From: Acridotheres tristis | Lineage: Eukaryota; Chordata; Aves; Passeriformes; Sturnidae | Length of the DNA: 64,000 bases | Reading direction: 5' to 3' | Assembly: GCA_037013685.1 (NCBI GenBank) | Contig: CM072884.1 | Span: forward strand, 9,362,001 to 9,426,000 | Notes under the pieces: generated by a model | Seen by the model: the letters and a program-made list of their open reading frames with translations, nothing else | Database searches by the model: none | Told to the model about the DNA's origin: nothing | Translations under genes and position numbers: made by a program | Shown: positions 39,256 to 50,350 of the stretch, in pieces | Layout of the letters: each line of letters opens with the position of its first letter | Numbering within the stretch: the stretch's first letter is position 1

Positions 39256-42169
39256 TTAGGAGGAGATAACTAAATGTGAAAACTTCATAATGAAACAAAT
39301 AGCTCTGTGTGTATTATGAGTTTCCCACATAAAATGAGATTCTTCAGCAAAGAAAATGTAAAAACGGAATCTTTTTTATTAGAAGGCGATTCCAACTACC
39401 CCCTTACCACACCAACACATGCCATTACTCCTTTTACTTTCTTCTTGGTTTGTTTTTGGGTTTTCTTTTCATCTTACTAGATGTGGTGTTAAGACACTAC
39501 AAACAACTTCAACAAATATTGCAGATTCTGCTGTCTCAGAAGTACTGATTGTGTTTCAATGCTGTTGGTCAGTGAGCCAACATTTCCTCCATCTCAAAGC
39601 ACATGCTCACTTCCAGAGATTTTTTTTTTATAGTAAGATGACAAGTTCATTAGGATTTAAAAAACAAAGCAACCAAACAAGACAATTGGTTTGGTATGGT
39701 AACAAGGAAAACTGAATGGAATGCCTGAAATAAATAACTACAGAAACTGTGCCAAGCCTACCAGCTTAAATGACACAACACCAATTCACTAATAATTCAA
39801 AACAGCAAGAATCACTACTTTTGCTTTTTTTTACTGCACACCTGCTTGTTTTTCATCTAACCTTTTAATTAGCCACATAGTCAGTAAGGAACAGCCATTT
39901 TTAACTCATTGCTCTGAATCACTATGAAATAGTTACCAAAATTTACATGGCATCATAGCACATATTCCAGTTATAGTCTAAAACATCAGTTTAAGAACTG
40001 CAGAGATGCAGAGTTGAACTATCTGGGTAGAACAGGACATTCCTTGACTACTGCACTCTGTTATGTCAAAGTGTTCACTCTCCAAAACTGTGAAAACCTG
40101 GATCACTTAAAGTATTCAAAACTTTAAAATACAAAATAAACACCTATATCTCACATGACAGAAACACCCCATATATTCGTATATGACATAATACAAAAGC
40201 ACCCAGATCCTCCGTGTCCCAAATCTTCTGTGTACCTGAGAATGAGATGTTAAATTCTTTGGTGCTGCTTAATTTATTAAAATCAAGTATATAAGATCTT
40301 AAACTTAAGTGCTGAACCTCATTTAACCTTAACTAATCATACTTGACAATTCCACTTTGACAAAGTGTAACACTTGTTCACATGTTGAACAGTTCTTACC
40401 TCACCTGTAACATGAGCCCTAAATTACCTGCCACATGGCCTGAAATGGCATGGAAACACTATTAAAACACACACCTGGCGGGGCTGCTGCTGGCTCTAGG
40501 AATGTTTTCAGCCCTATGTCTCTCACACGCAGTTTGTCTCAGCTGAATTCTGAAGTGCAGAATTCTGAAGTCAAATTTGGACTGATTAATGGACATTTGT
40601 GCTGGCAAGTTTTGCTAACAGTGGGAACTCCTCCATATTTCAACCTTTCTCTAAAACACTTGTACAAGACTAACCAAAACATGGCCTTTCACTTGAAAAA
40701 CTTATCAGCCAAACTTCAGCTGTCAAACTATTACAGCAAATTATATTTAATTTTCTATCTGCCTTTAGGTATCTCCATGAGGCACACTATTAAGATTTAA
40801 ACAACAGCTATGCCCTGTAAACTCCAAACTTTCTTACTAAGACCTATTTTCTAAATGTTTCAAGACAGATTAGGGTAAAACAAAACAAACTATCAGGAGG
40901 TAGAGACAGCTCATTTTATCAGCATGCTCCAATAAACCCAGGCATTAATAAATAATTACATCCCTCTCTCACAAGTATCACCAGTACCAGGGGATTTGAT
41001 TTAAATATGTTTGTCATAAGATTAAGCATCAAAATACAAAATCAGTTTTTATTTCCCATATGGCTAAATTTACAAACTTAAATAAAACTACAAATCCCTG
41101 TTTACAACTCCAGTAACCTCTATGATACTCAGTTACTTGGAATCCTATTTACATTCATAATATCTTTCTCCCTTCACCACCATTTTACTTCAAAGGCTAA
41201 AGCTAATGACCAGTTGAATTCTCCACTTTGGAGGCTGAATAACAATGGCTTACACAAAGCCTTAAAAACAGGTTATTCATAGTTATCATTACTACAATGA
41301 TAAATATTCCCCCTTCAGTTTGGTGATCTCATATTTCATATAGCAAAGCAAGAACTTCACCTAAATTAAAAAGTGACTTGAAACTCAGTATTTTTGTCAT
41401 AATGAAAAAAACTGTACTAAGAACAATAGTCACAACAGCCCTTTATCTGTGTATGTATAAAGCAGGAAAAGTCAATATATAAATTGCTATGTTGCTTTTT
41501 TATCGTCAAGTGTTCTCCACAAAAATTATGTAGAAATAATAATACAGATGTAGAAAGACATCTAAAATAGAGACCACATTTCATCTTGAAATAAAAGATG
41601 TCTCAACACAGGAAGCACCTGGCTCTTCTGGATAATTTGCAATGTAACCAAACCATAAAACTTTTATTGAAGTGAACTTTCAGTATGATTTTACAATTTT
41701 TTTTCCAGTTTTCATTTCCAGTGCATTTTTACATTATCTTAAGTGTCTAAGCACATACGTAGAACAAGTTCCATAACCCAACTTCATACTTATCTTATTT
41801 TCAAGGGGGAAAAAAAAAAAAGTACATGCAGAGTCAAGTTGATTAATTTTAGTTTCAATTTGCAATTTAATCCTACTCTGGATGAAGATGACTTTTGTAA
41901 AAGTAGTTTAATTGGAGCAGAAAGACAGCAGAAGCAGCAAGAAGAACCAAGCTATTAGCAAGCAGTTAAATGAGAACAACAAATATATGACTCCCCTACC
42001 ACACGAGGGGACAGTATCACTGAGATGTGCAGTGCTCAGCAGGCTCTCCTTAGTGTCTCCTGAAACTTTCCCTGCTGTGTTATTTCATAGCATGCATAAT
42101 CAGTAAACACCGAATATGGGAGAAATATGGCACCACCGGTGTTACTCACGGGATTTTACCCAAGGATGC
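39256..42169. other. non-coding AT-rich sequence, no gene seen
   Basis: No supported gene. There is a short imperfect direct repeat around gaattctgaagt (two copies, 40545-40571) and an A-rich run at 41809-41820. Open frames up to 116 codons are unrecognised. Confidence 0.65.
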
Positions 42170-42450
42170 AACAGAAATGAACAATCACTCAGCAAGCCTG
42201 CTTGGCCTGCCTCTAATTTATCATAGCTTACATCTCATGCCTGCCAGCAGAGCTGAATTCATATGTTATTGTCCCAAACCTGTCACTTTCTGGACTGCTT
42301 TTTAATCTTCCTCCTAGAATTACATTCGGAAAGGTCACTGCTATCCAATTAGAACCTTATCAAAGATGCACATGCAGGCTGGATTCACGCTTATCGAGAA
42401 TGGGTCATAAATCCAGAAACTGCACATCACACACTACCATTACCATAATG
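42170..42450. promoter_or_regulatory. candidate conserved non-coding element
   Basis: Mixed-composition block without simple sequence, containing 'cctctaatttatcatag', a CCAAT-box core on the + strand (tatccaattag, near 42342) and CpGs near 42327, 42388 and 42395. No coding frame. Texture-based judgement only. Confidence 0.25.
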
Positions 42451-45400
42451 AATAACTCCCATGGAAAAAAGTGTCAAAAAATGCTTGTGTATTGCCAGGC
42501 AAGTGCCTGACTGTATTTCTTTATAATCTAGAGCAAGTGAATGAGTGAAGGGTTATTTATAATCACAGGAAGGATGGAAATCAAAGACCATGAAATTCAG
42601 GAACACCTTGAATTTTATACAAAACCTGATATTGTATGTGTTTCTACAAATAGACTTCCCTGCCTTTTTTCCTTAAGTCTTCAAATGTGTGTTTTCAAGA
42701 TGATTTGTGAGGATGACTATCATTAATATACCAACATCTATTGCTTTTTCTTTTATCTCAATGTCTTTGGAATGTATGAAGAATCATATGTGTAGTCTTT
42801 TATCAATTAATTTAATCGAGCTCAGAACTTGAGGAATTTGCTTTCAGTCTTCTGATTCAGGGACATCAATCCATAAATATAACCCGTACATACGTCCATA
42901 CATTTCTACTATTGACCTTTGTAAAATAAGGTTTTTTTCCCTATGTCACCAATAGCTTGAGAAATACTGTAGTGTAGGCACCAGTTGAAAACATAATTAT
43001 TTAGTAAATACAGCCTAGGAATAGTAAGAGTGAAAGGCATTAAACACAAAATAAATTTTTACATTTCCTGTGCTTCCAAAGATTTCACTCAGTTCTCTTT
43101 TTTGACGAAGTGCATTTTCAGTGCTGTCCATTCCAGAAGCAGGAAAGCAGCACATCCTTGTCACTAAAAGCTCCACTTGGTTCAATAATCACCTGGAAAC
43201 ACCAAATGTTTTCAGTCCCTCACATTTGTTTACAGGGATTATACTGATTTACAAACAGGATCAAAGCAATTCTCTCAAGAGGATAAGCAGATGAAAGAAC
43301 TGAGTAGATTTAAGAACTCCTGTAAGAACCATTCACTCTTTCTCCCACCACGCTGCCAACTGCATTGGTCAATACCTGGGAGAGGTCCAAGTAGGGGAAG
43401 AGGAATATGGAATAGAGTTTGAGTTTTAGGTGTGCATTTTATTTAACAGCATGAAAGCAAAGATCCCTAAGGAATTGTCTTAACTGGGGCATTTGCACTC
43501 TTAAGAGAATGACAAATGCACTAAAAGTACATGTTTAATATCCTAGATATTAATGTTCATTCCTGGAACTTAAGCTGGGGAAATATTTCAAAACATAACA
43601 TATATTGCTGACAAAGGAAACTTATCTGAAGCACTCCTCCTTTCCCAATTCTCTTCTGTTTTGTTCCATCTGCCCACAAGGAAGTGAAGATGTGCCTATT
43701 TTTTTTTCTTAATTAAATGTTGACAAGTATAACACCTGTAAGTTTATTCACTCACATAAGAGGCTGTCAGAATCTGCCTTGATTGGAAAGCAATTGAACT
43801 TAGTTCATATTATAAAAAGATACAGATAGAAAAGAGTGATTTGAGAAAGGCTGCTGCTCTGATCCAACTTTAAGTTGGTAAGAAAACGGTAAAGATTTTT
43901 AAACTCACCACAGCAAAAGTAATGCCTAAGAATGCTTTGCCCTGCAGTTGCACATAGAGACTATTCAGCTACAGATTTTTGTATTTATATTATATTGGTG
44001 ATTTGCTATGCAGCAATAATTTAAACTGAAATATAAAACCTGGCTTAAAAGAGGGGAAAAAAAAAATCATAAAACCCACACTAACCAGAGCACTCAAGGG
44101 CTCAAACAATTCAACCCACAGTAACGTGACTGCCTCATATGGAAATGTGATGGACAGTCATCTCTAAGAGTGCCAGGGCTCTCAGCCTAAGCATTCAAAT
44201 GTAACTTCTCTGGGACAGACATGGTCTTTTTGTTATGCCTTGACATTGTTTATAACATTGGGAAGCCATTTCTCTAGGCCTCAGTGCAGAATAAATTATA
44301 GTTAATACTAATAAAATCCAACTTTTAAGAGAGAGTAATGGATCTCCTTATTGGCAATCGTAACAGGAGGTCACAAATTACAGGGCATGGAGCAAAAATT
44401 CCCCAATCCTGCCCAGAGATGTCTTCTCCAGGTCAAGGTTAGGGTGTACTTAAAGCACCACAGTATTTTTTTTTTTTTTTTTTTGTCAACAACATCCTGC
44501 TCCTGTGATAAATTAAGGACTCAAGGCTGCAGGTCACTTTTAAACCTTTCATCAGTTATAAATTTGCCTTAACAACAAGCAGAACTCTGTTAGCAAACGC
44601 AATGACTTACCGTAATAAGGATGGTTGTACCATTTTTCCAGAATATCTGTCAGCTTATTTTATAATAGCAGGTATTTACAGAGCATTTTACTATCATAAA
44701 GTAATTAATTATATCATTAAATGTTTGTATTCAAAATTCTAATGAGGTTCTAAGTATCATGAGCGATCATCAAATGCCCACTGAGACTTCTATGCTTGAC
44801 TTACAGTATCAGATGACCTCATAGAAAGCAGCCAGCAAATCCAAAAGGATCTTTGTTTATTTGCATCACCCAATTATGTTCTTCCACCATTCCTTCAACT
44901 CCTCTGTGTAATGCTGTTGGGCATATGACTAATTTCAATAGCAACATTTTTTACATTGGACTGAAGAGTGCATCAATACTCTGAACTCATTTTTCAAAAG
45001 GGTGTAACTCAAGCATAGTGTCTTGCTTAGGACCATCAAGCAGTAAAGAAATGCTCAACCTTGATTCAAATCAGACTCAAGACTACAAAAACAAACAAAG
45101 CCACAAACCTAAAACAAACCACAGAACCTCCTCTAAGAGTCAAGGATATTCTAGAGTTACTGCTTTTGTAATCTATACTGATTATAATTGTTAGCATTCA
45201 TATGTTGGAAATTGTTTCCTGACATAAATTCAACTTTTTACAAAAGAAGCTTTGCAGGGGTACAAAAATGAAGGCATTCACTACCCTTTAGCACACCCTG
45301 GAACTCTGGGGATTAGAGCACTCCCTCTCTCTCTCAAAGTTAAGTTAGTGCCTCCTGGCTCTTTCTCCCATGACACTTACACTATTGTCCTCCCAGTAGA

Positions 45401-46505
45401 AATACCAAGAGGAGAGGGAGGAATGACAACTTTGGATACTCATTCTAGCTGGGGAAAAATTGTCAGTGAACCTGCTATACTCTGCAATATAAAACAGCAT
45501 AAATTTTTGATAGAGCAACTAAAAACCAGTTTTATCAAAATACACTGGAACTTTCACTCTGAGATGAATCTTGTGTTTTCACTAATGTTTTTATGAAAAA
45601 ATTAAGCAGGGTATTGGTAATACAATCATCTCTGTTATCAGGTGCTGTTAACCCTGCATTATTACAGAAATTATAGCAAGTAAATAATCTTCTCTTCATA
45701 TCAGAAACCTCAAAGTTTCAAGCAAGGATGAAAAGCAGAGAAATACACTAAATGCATAAAGATTGTAATTCATAAAAAGTAGATGACAGCTGAGGTCATG
45801 CAGATTTCTTAGATGGAAAACAGTTTGGCCCAGGGACATTCTGTGTCCTCTAAGTGTTGTTCCGAGATTCAGCCAAGGACAGAACAAGAGCCCCCTCTGT
45901 TACTCTAACCTTGGGTTTCCCAGAGCCCTAAGTGCATTCCAACATCTCCAAATTGCACAAGCCAAAACAATGTCCAGAGGACCTGAAAGAGAACATTTTC
46001 TAGCTTTAAAGAGAATGAAGCGTGCATAAGAAAGTTTTATTCAAATAGGTCATTTTAGGGTCAAAATAGGAATTTAATTATAAACACTTTTTTGTCAGCA
46101 TCCATTGCTGCTAAAATAACGAAACAAACACAAACTGATAGATAAAGTCATAAGAAGGAAGTTGCTTATGAATTTCCATCTGTTATTACTTGAGTAATGT
46201 TGTCACAGCAGATTATTCCACTTTCTCCTCCACAACAACCAGGTTTTATATGAATTTAAGGCAGTTTCATCAAGTAAACAGCACTGGTACTGTGTTCAGT
46301 GTCTCTCACAGCATAAACAGCGTGCACACTCAAAAGCAACACCAACAGGGAACACCTTTTAAACCAAAGCTGCACCACACAGACAAAAACTGCTTTTACA
46401 AAAGAGAAATCCAAGTGTCAAATAATCCAGAATAAAAGCTCTAAACCTGCTGCTCAGAAGGAGGCTGACTATATCACATCTCACTGTATTATGATCAACA
46501 CAATC
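42451..46505. other. non-coding AT-rich sequence with a T(19) run, no gene seen
   Basis: Contains a T run at 44466-44484. Read on the minus strand it is an A run, but there is no AATAAA at the expected distance. A weak MIR-like word order near 45003-45070 is too diverged to call. The open frame at 45252-45596 (114 codons) shows no domain. Confidence 0.6.
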
Positions 46506-46561
46506 ACAGAAAAGAGGTTATATACTCAGTGAAACAGAAAAGAGGTTATATACTCAGTGAA
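46506..46561. repeat. perfect 28-bp tandem duplication
   Basis: Two adjacent, identical 28-base units (46506-46533 and 46534-46561) starting 'acagaaaagagg' and ending 'actcagtgaa'. The perfect identity in otherwise ordinary sequence points to a recent duplication, or to an assembly artefact of that size. Confidence 0.95.
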
Positions 46562-48859
46562 GCATCTGACCACATGATATTTGCATTAGGAAATTAGCAT
46601 CCCACAAATTAAACTTGGCACGTACTAAGTGGATTTGAAACAGGTAATTGATAAATCCAGAGAAAGAGATATCACCGGGGAATCGCCAAAGAAAAAGCAA
46701 GTTCCTAGTGGAGTCATGATGGTATTGGTTCACACCCTCAAAACAATTCAATACCTGCCAGTAATCGAGAAGAAAATATAAGGTCATTACTAATCCAATT
46801 TTCAGACAACACACATTGCTGGATAATGAAGTGGCAAGCAATCTATACAAATAAACATTGCTTTGTAAACTGGGCACAGTTCAAGATTTATGGTAAGATC
46901 ATATTTCAAAACAAACAAAAAACCTCACAATAACAGAATAGAATATTATATCGTAGAAGAAAAGGAAAATAACCCAGGGAACAACAACTCCTGATTTAAC
47001 AAAGCAGATAAAAATTACTGAAATGATAACTGGATATATGGAAATAGCAGTACTGTTTACCCAGTGAGCAACTGCCAATGATTAGGGTACTCCTGTGACA
47101 TTTTGCCCAATATTATTGTCCACATTTTTAAAGGACACTAAAAAGCCCCACAGTTTTCAAATTATTCGTGTGTCCTTTTTGTGAAGTTTGAAAATCCCAA
47201 TCTATAATTTGATACTCAAAAAACCTCAAGATGCTAAAACTAAGGTGGTAAATATTTGTGCAAGCTGCACTTTTCCAAGGCTTCTTCCTTCGGGTGACAT
47301 TCTCATTCTAGGATTTCAGTATTTCATCGCTAGAAGTTGGGACTAGGAAAATTCAAATTGCAAGTTAAGTTAATGGATTGAGGGTTTGGGGGGAGAGGGT
47401 TTCTTTCAGTGTAAATGAAGCACACTTGCCAACGTGTTCTGAAACCTGAAAAAAATTTAATCACTCTATCTTACTTCCCTCAAAACTGCCTCTGGATCCA
47501 AAGATTCTGGATTTTCAGGCACTCCAAAACCATCAGACTGCCATCTAATCAGTGCTTGAAAGCTGTACTTATGAGACAGCACCTGGTGATGTGAATTCCA
47601 TTTTACAGGCATTCCATACAGCTATGCAGGGAAAGTAAATGTCAACTGCATGAAACAGCTGCAATATTTAAGACATATGACTTCTAAGAAATACCTCAGA
47701 ATGTGGTGTGGGCAGCAAAACGTTTTTCTCCACAGAATATTCAGGTTGTATAATTTAAAAAGAAACGTGATCTGAAGTCCAACAGGAAGAGAACAACTGA
47801 AATTCATAAAGTTTTACCTTTGGGTCATCTCAATATTAAAACATCCTAAAGGAGATGTGATTTCCCTCACCTGAAATCTTTACAGAGGCATTTCAATATT
47901 TATTCAAAACAACATATAACAAATTCAGGCCCTAAAAAAAGTGTGTATTTTTCCAGCCACACATTATTGATTCTGCTAAAGAAGTTGTGGTTTGGGTTAT
48001 GCAGAATGTCAAACTACATTATTTTGAAAACGCTGACTTAATTTATTCAAATTACATAATTCAACACCAAAATGGCAATTCAATTCCCTTTCTCAGCAAG
48101 GGTGTAATTAAATAGTTTTGAAAATAAAGCTTCTTAAGTAGACACCCACATATAGGGTAAACAATAGTTCTTCAAAAATAGTAATAATTATTAAAAAGCG
48201 TGCTATGTTCTAACTTATACTGAAATTTTGAGAGAGAAATATAAATTTAAATGAGTTGAAATCATGTGACTGGCCCATTTCTTTCCAAAGCTCACCTGCA
48301 CCTGCTATGCTGTCTACAGCTTGAAGACATCCAGAAGGAAAGCTGTCTAGGCATAGGCTGCTACTCCCATGGTGGAGAAAAGATGCCCAGACAGTTATAA
48401 TGTCTTGTTTTGCCATTTGTCTGCACTCATGATAAATTAAACATATATAAACAAATATTTGCATGTCTTTATGTGACCATTCCAAAAGCTCTCTTGAACA
48501 GAACTGAAATGTGGCTAATTCTCCTCTCTACTCCTATTTTCCCTCCCCAAAATTTAAATTAGTTCAAGTCAATTAAGCTTTCTAATAAATTGTGGAAACC
48601 AAACCAATAGATAACATCATAAAAATATGTTTCCACCGGTATCCTCTGATTGAAGAGATCTCAGTAGTGCTTTACTTTTGAAAGTTGACAACTGCCTTTC
48701 CCCCCCTCTCCCACCTGCTGTGTTAAGTGTTAGTTAACTTCTAAGTTATGGTCAATATGCTACCACCATACCACTACAAATTGCAAGTTGCTCTTCTAGT
48801 CACAACTGCAAATGATTGTCCCATCATTTCCTGCTTTTGAGGCTGTCAGTAGAGCTGTC
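46562..48859. other. non-coding AT-rich sequence, no gene seen
   Basis: No supported feature; AT-rich unique-looking sequence with short unrecognised open frames. Confidence 0.65.
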
Positions 48860-49280
48860 AAAAGTCTGGAATTGCTGTGTGAGACCCTCACAACTGGCTT
48901 CTCTGATCTATGGGACACCTCAATTCCACAGCTGTCACAGTGTTGACACCAGCTCCAGTTAATGACACCTGTGTCATCTCCCTGGCTCGCTTACCTGCCG
49001 ACCCCACAAACAAATGCAGGCTAGAAGGGAATATAGGGAAGTGAGCAGCAGATACCTTATTCATCATAATCACTATGATACACAGTAGAAGAAAATCAAT
49101 TCCTCTTAATCGAATAGAGTGACTTATTAAGGGTTATAAGTCCTGACTGGAGAGCTGTACTGATTGGATTATGCTGGGAGAGAAATTAGCAATGAGCTCT
49201 TGAACTCCCTTTCCTTTTGTCTTCTGGCTCAGAGTTGCTATTAAATGATTATCTTATGAGAATCTTAGTAAGCAAGTCAT
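48860..49280. promoter_or_regulatory. candidate conserved non-coding element
   Basis: Mixed-composition block with a TGACACCTGTGTCA near-palindrome (48963-48976), which contains an E-box core (CACCTG), followed by 'ctggctcgcttacctgccg', then homeodomain-type and CCAAT-type cores (ctgattgga near 49161; aaatgattatctta near 49243). No coding frame. The palindrome gives it slightly more support than composition alone. Confidence 0.3.
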
Positions 49281-49681
49281 GCTCTGATCAGGGAGAGCAG
49301 CAGGAAGAAGGGGACTGAAAAGGTTCCTGAAGTGTTGACAGACAGTGACATGAACAAACAAAATATGCCCATCGTAGCATTTCTAACTCTTGATTGAAAG
49401 AGCACAGCAATGGTACCCCTGGCAAACACTTGAGACTTCCCAGAACAACCTTCCCTCAATTCAGTACTGCCTCAGCCACTTGACAGATTGATACAGAATT
49501 GCTTTGGTTGTGACTTACTGCAACTGGAAATTAAAACTGTCTCAAAATCCAGTTTACAACAAATTTTTCCTCATTTAGGATTTTTTTTTTCCAGATTGTA
49601 TAATTGGTGAATCAAACATAAGTCTTGACAAATGCTACTTAAGAGATCAGGAGTCAAAGGAAAGATAGGATGGAGCTGGAA
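49281..49681. other. unassigned sequence upstream of a poly(A) run
   Basis: AT-rich sequence with a T(11) run near 49580. If the AATAAA plus A run that follows is a retroposed mRNA end, part of this stretch would be the copied 3' untranslated region. I do not recognise it. Confidence 0.4.
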
Positions 49682-49732
49682 AATAAACATTTAAGATGAC
49701 AACTGGCAAAAAAAAAAAAAAAAAAAAAAAAA
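49682..49732 (+). pseudogene. possible processed-transcript end: AATAAA followed by A(25)
   Basis: A consensus polyadenylation signal at 49682-49687 is followed 20 bases later by an uninterrupted run of 25 A (49708-49732). That spacing is what a reverse-transcribed, polyadenylated RNA leaves behind. The parent transcript is not recognised and no target-site duplication was established. Avian CR1 does not need poly(A) templates, so processed pseudogenes are uncommon in birds. A chance AATAAA near a simple A run is the alternative. Confidence 0.35.
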
Positions 49733-49874
49733 GAGTTTCCCATTAAAATATCAGATGGTTATCCTGCGTTTGGAGTCTACTGCTGGCTTTTAAGTATTAG
49801 AATAAGATCTAACAAACCTTAATAGGAAACCTGAGACTAGGGAGTTTGTGTGTTTAAGCTGGAAAAAAAGATGC

Positions 49875-50350
49875 TGTCCTAGTTCTGGGCAGGACAGAGC
49901 TCATTTCTCCCACAGCAGTCAGGTGCAGTGGTGCCCACCTGCTCGGAGGCTGAGCCCACTGGATTGCTTGAGCCCAGGAATTCTGGGCTGCTGGGCACTG
50001 GGCTGAGCAGGCATGGCCACTCCTGAATGTCATTTAACACCACCTTACCTCAATGCCAGGGGCCTGGGCAAAGGGACTCTCTCACTTCCAAGAAGAATGT
50101 TTTTCTGCCATTGTTTTTCACCTCTGAGCTTGGTGAGTGCTTTGCATGTAAATCACCCTTTGTATGCTTTTGTTAGTACTGTTTTTTTGCTGTTACTGTT
50201 TGTTTTCTTATCTCGATGCTGTTTCCAGTTCTTACCTTACCAATTCATTTTTACCTTTGTGTCTCCAATTCTCATTCCCATCCCCAGAGCAGGAAGGGGT
50301 GGGGGAAGCAAGTGAACAGTGTTTTGTTTGGGAGAATCTCTTCTGGGGCA
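49875..50350 (+). mobile_element. diverged solo LTR of an avian endogenous retrovirus, interior replaced
   Basis: The left edge 'tgtcctagttctgggcagga' and the following 'cagagctcatttctccc' match the start of a very common bird LTR type (TGTCCTGGTTT, GGCTGGGATAGAGTTAATTT, TTCCTAG). The right half also matches in order: 'ggtgagtgctttgcatgtaaatcacc' type sequence (50131 onward; family: ggtgagcaattgcattgtgcatcac), a T-rich stretch, 'ttcttatctcgatgc' (family: tctttatctcaaccc), 'ccaattctcattcccatcccc' type sequence, a G-rich block, and 'aagtgaacagtg'. The right border is approximate, and the family's usual terminal 'ttaaaccacgaca' is eroded. The middle, where U3 sequence is expected, is occupied by 7SL-like sequence. 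No internal viral genes are present. It is an old, non-functional fragment by its divergence. Confidence 0.65.
49918..50085 (+). pseudogene. 7SL (SRP) RNA-derived sequence inside the LTR
   Basis: From 49918 the sequence aligns with 7SL RNA from its first nucleotide: 'gtcaggtgcagtggtgcc' against 'gccgggcgcggtggcgcg', where most differences are C-to-T or G-to-A at CpG sites. It continues with 'ctcggaggctgag', 'ggattgcttgagcccagga' and 'ttctgggctgc'. The 'ttctgggctg' word distinguishes 7SL from Alu. About 12 nt (7SL nt 25-36) are missing between 'cacctg' and 'ctcgg', removing part of a hairpin of the Alu domain. The match is clear to about 50011 and only suggestive to about 50085. Decayed and deleted, it is not a functional SRP RNA gene. 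Confidence 0.75.

Noticed and set aside
44466..44484. T(19) as the complement of a retroposed poly(A) tail
   Set aside because: No TTTATT (complement of AATAAA) lies at the expected distance to its right.
45003..45070. Possible second MIR-like fragment
   Set aside because: Only a few short words match; too diverged to distinguish from chance without a profile search.
49921..50011. Primate Alu contamination
   Set aside because: The 'ttctgggctg' word and the following sequence agree with 7SL RNA and not with the Alu consensus; CpG decay and the LTR flanks indicate a native old copy.
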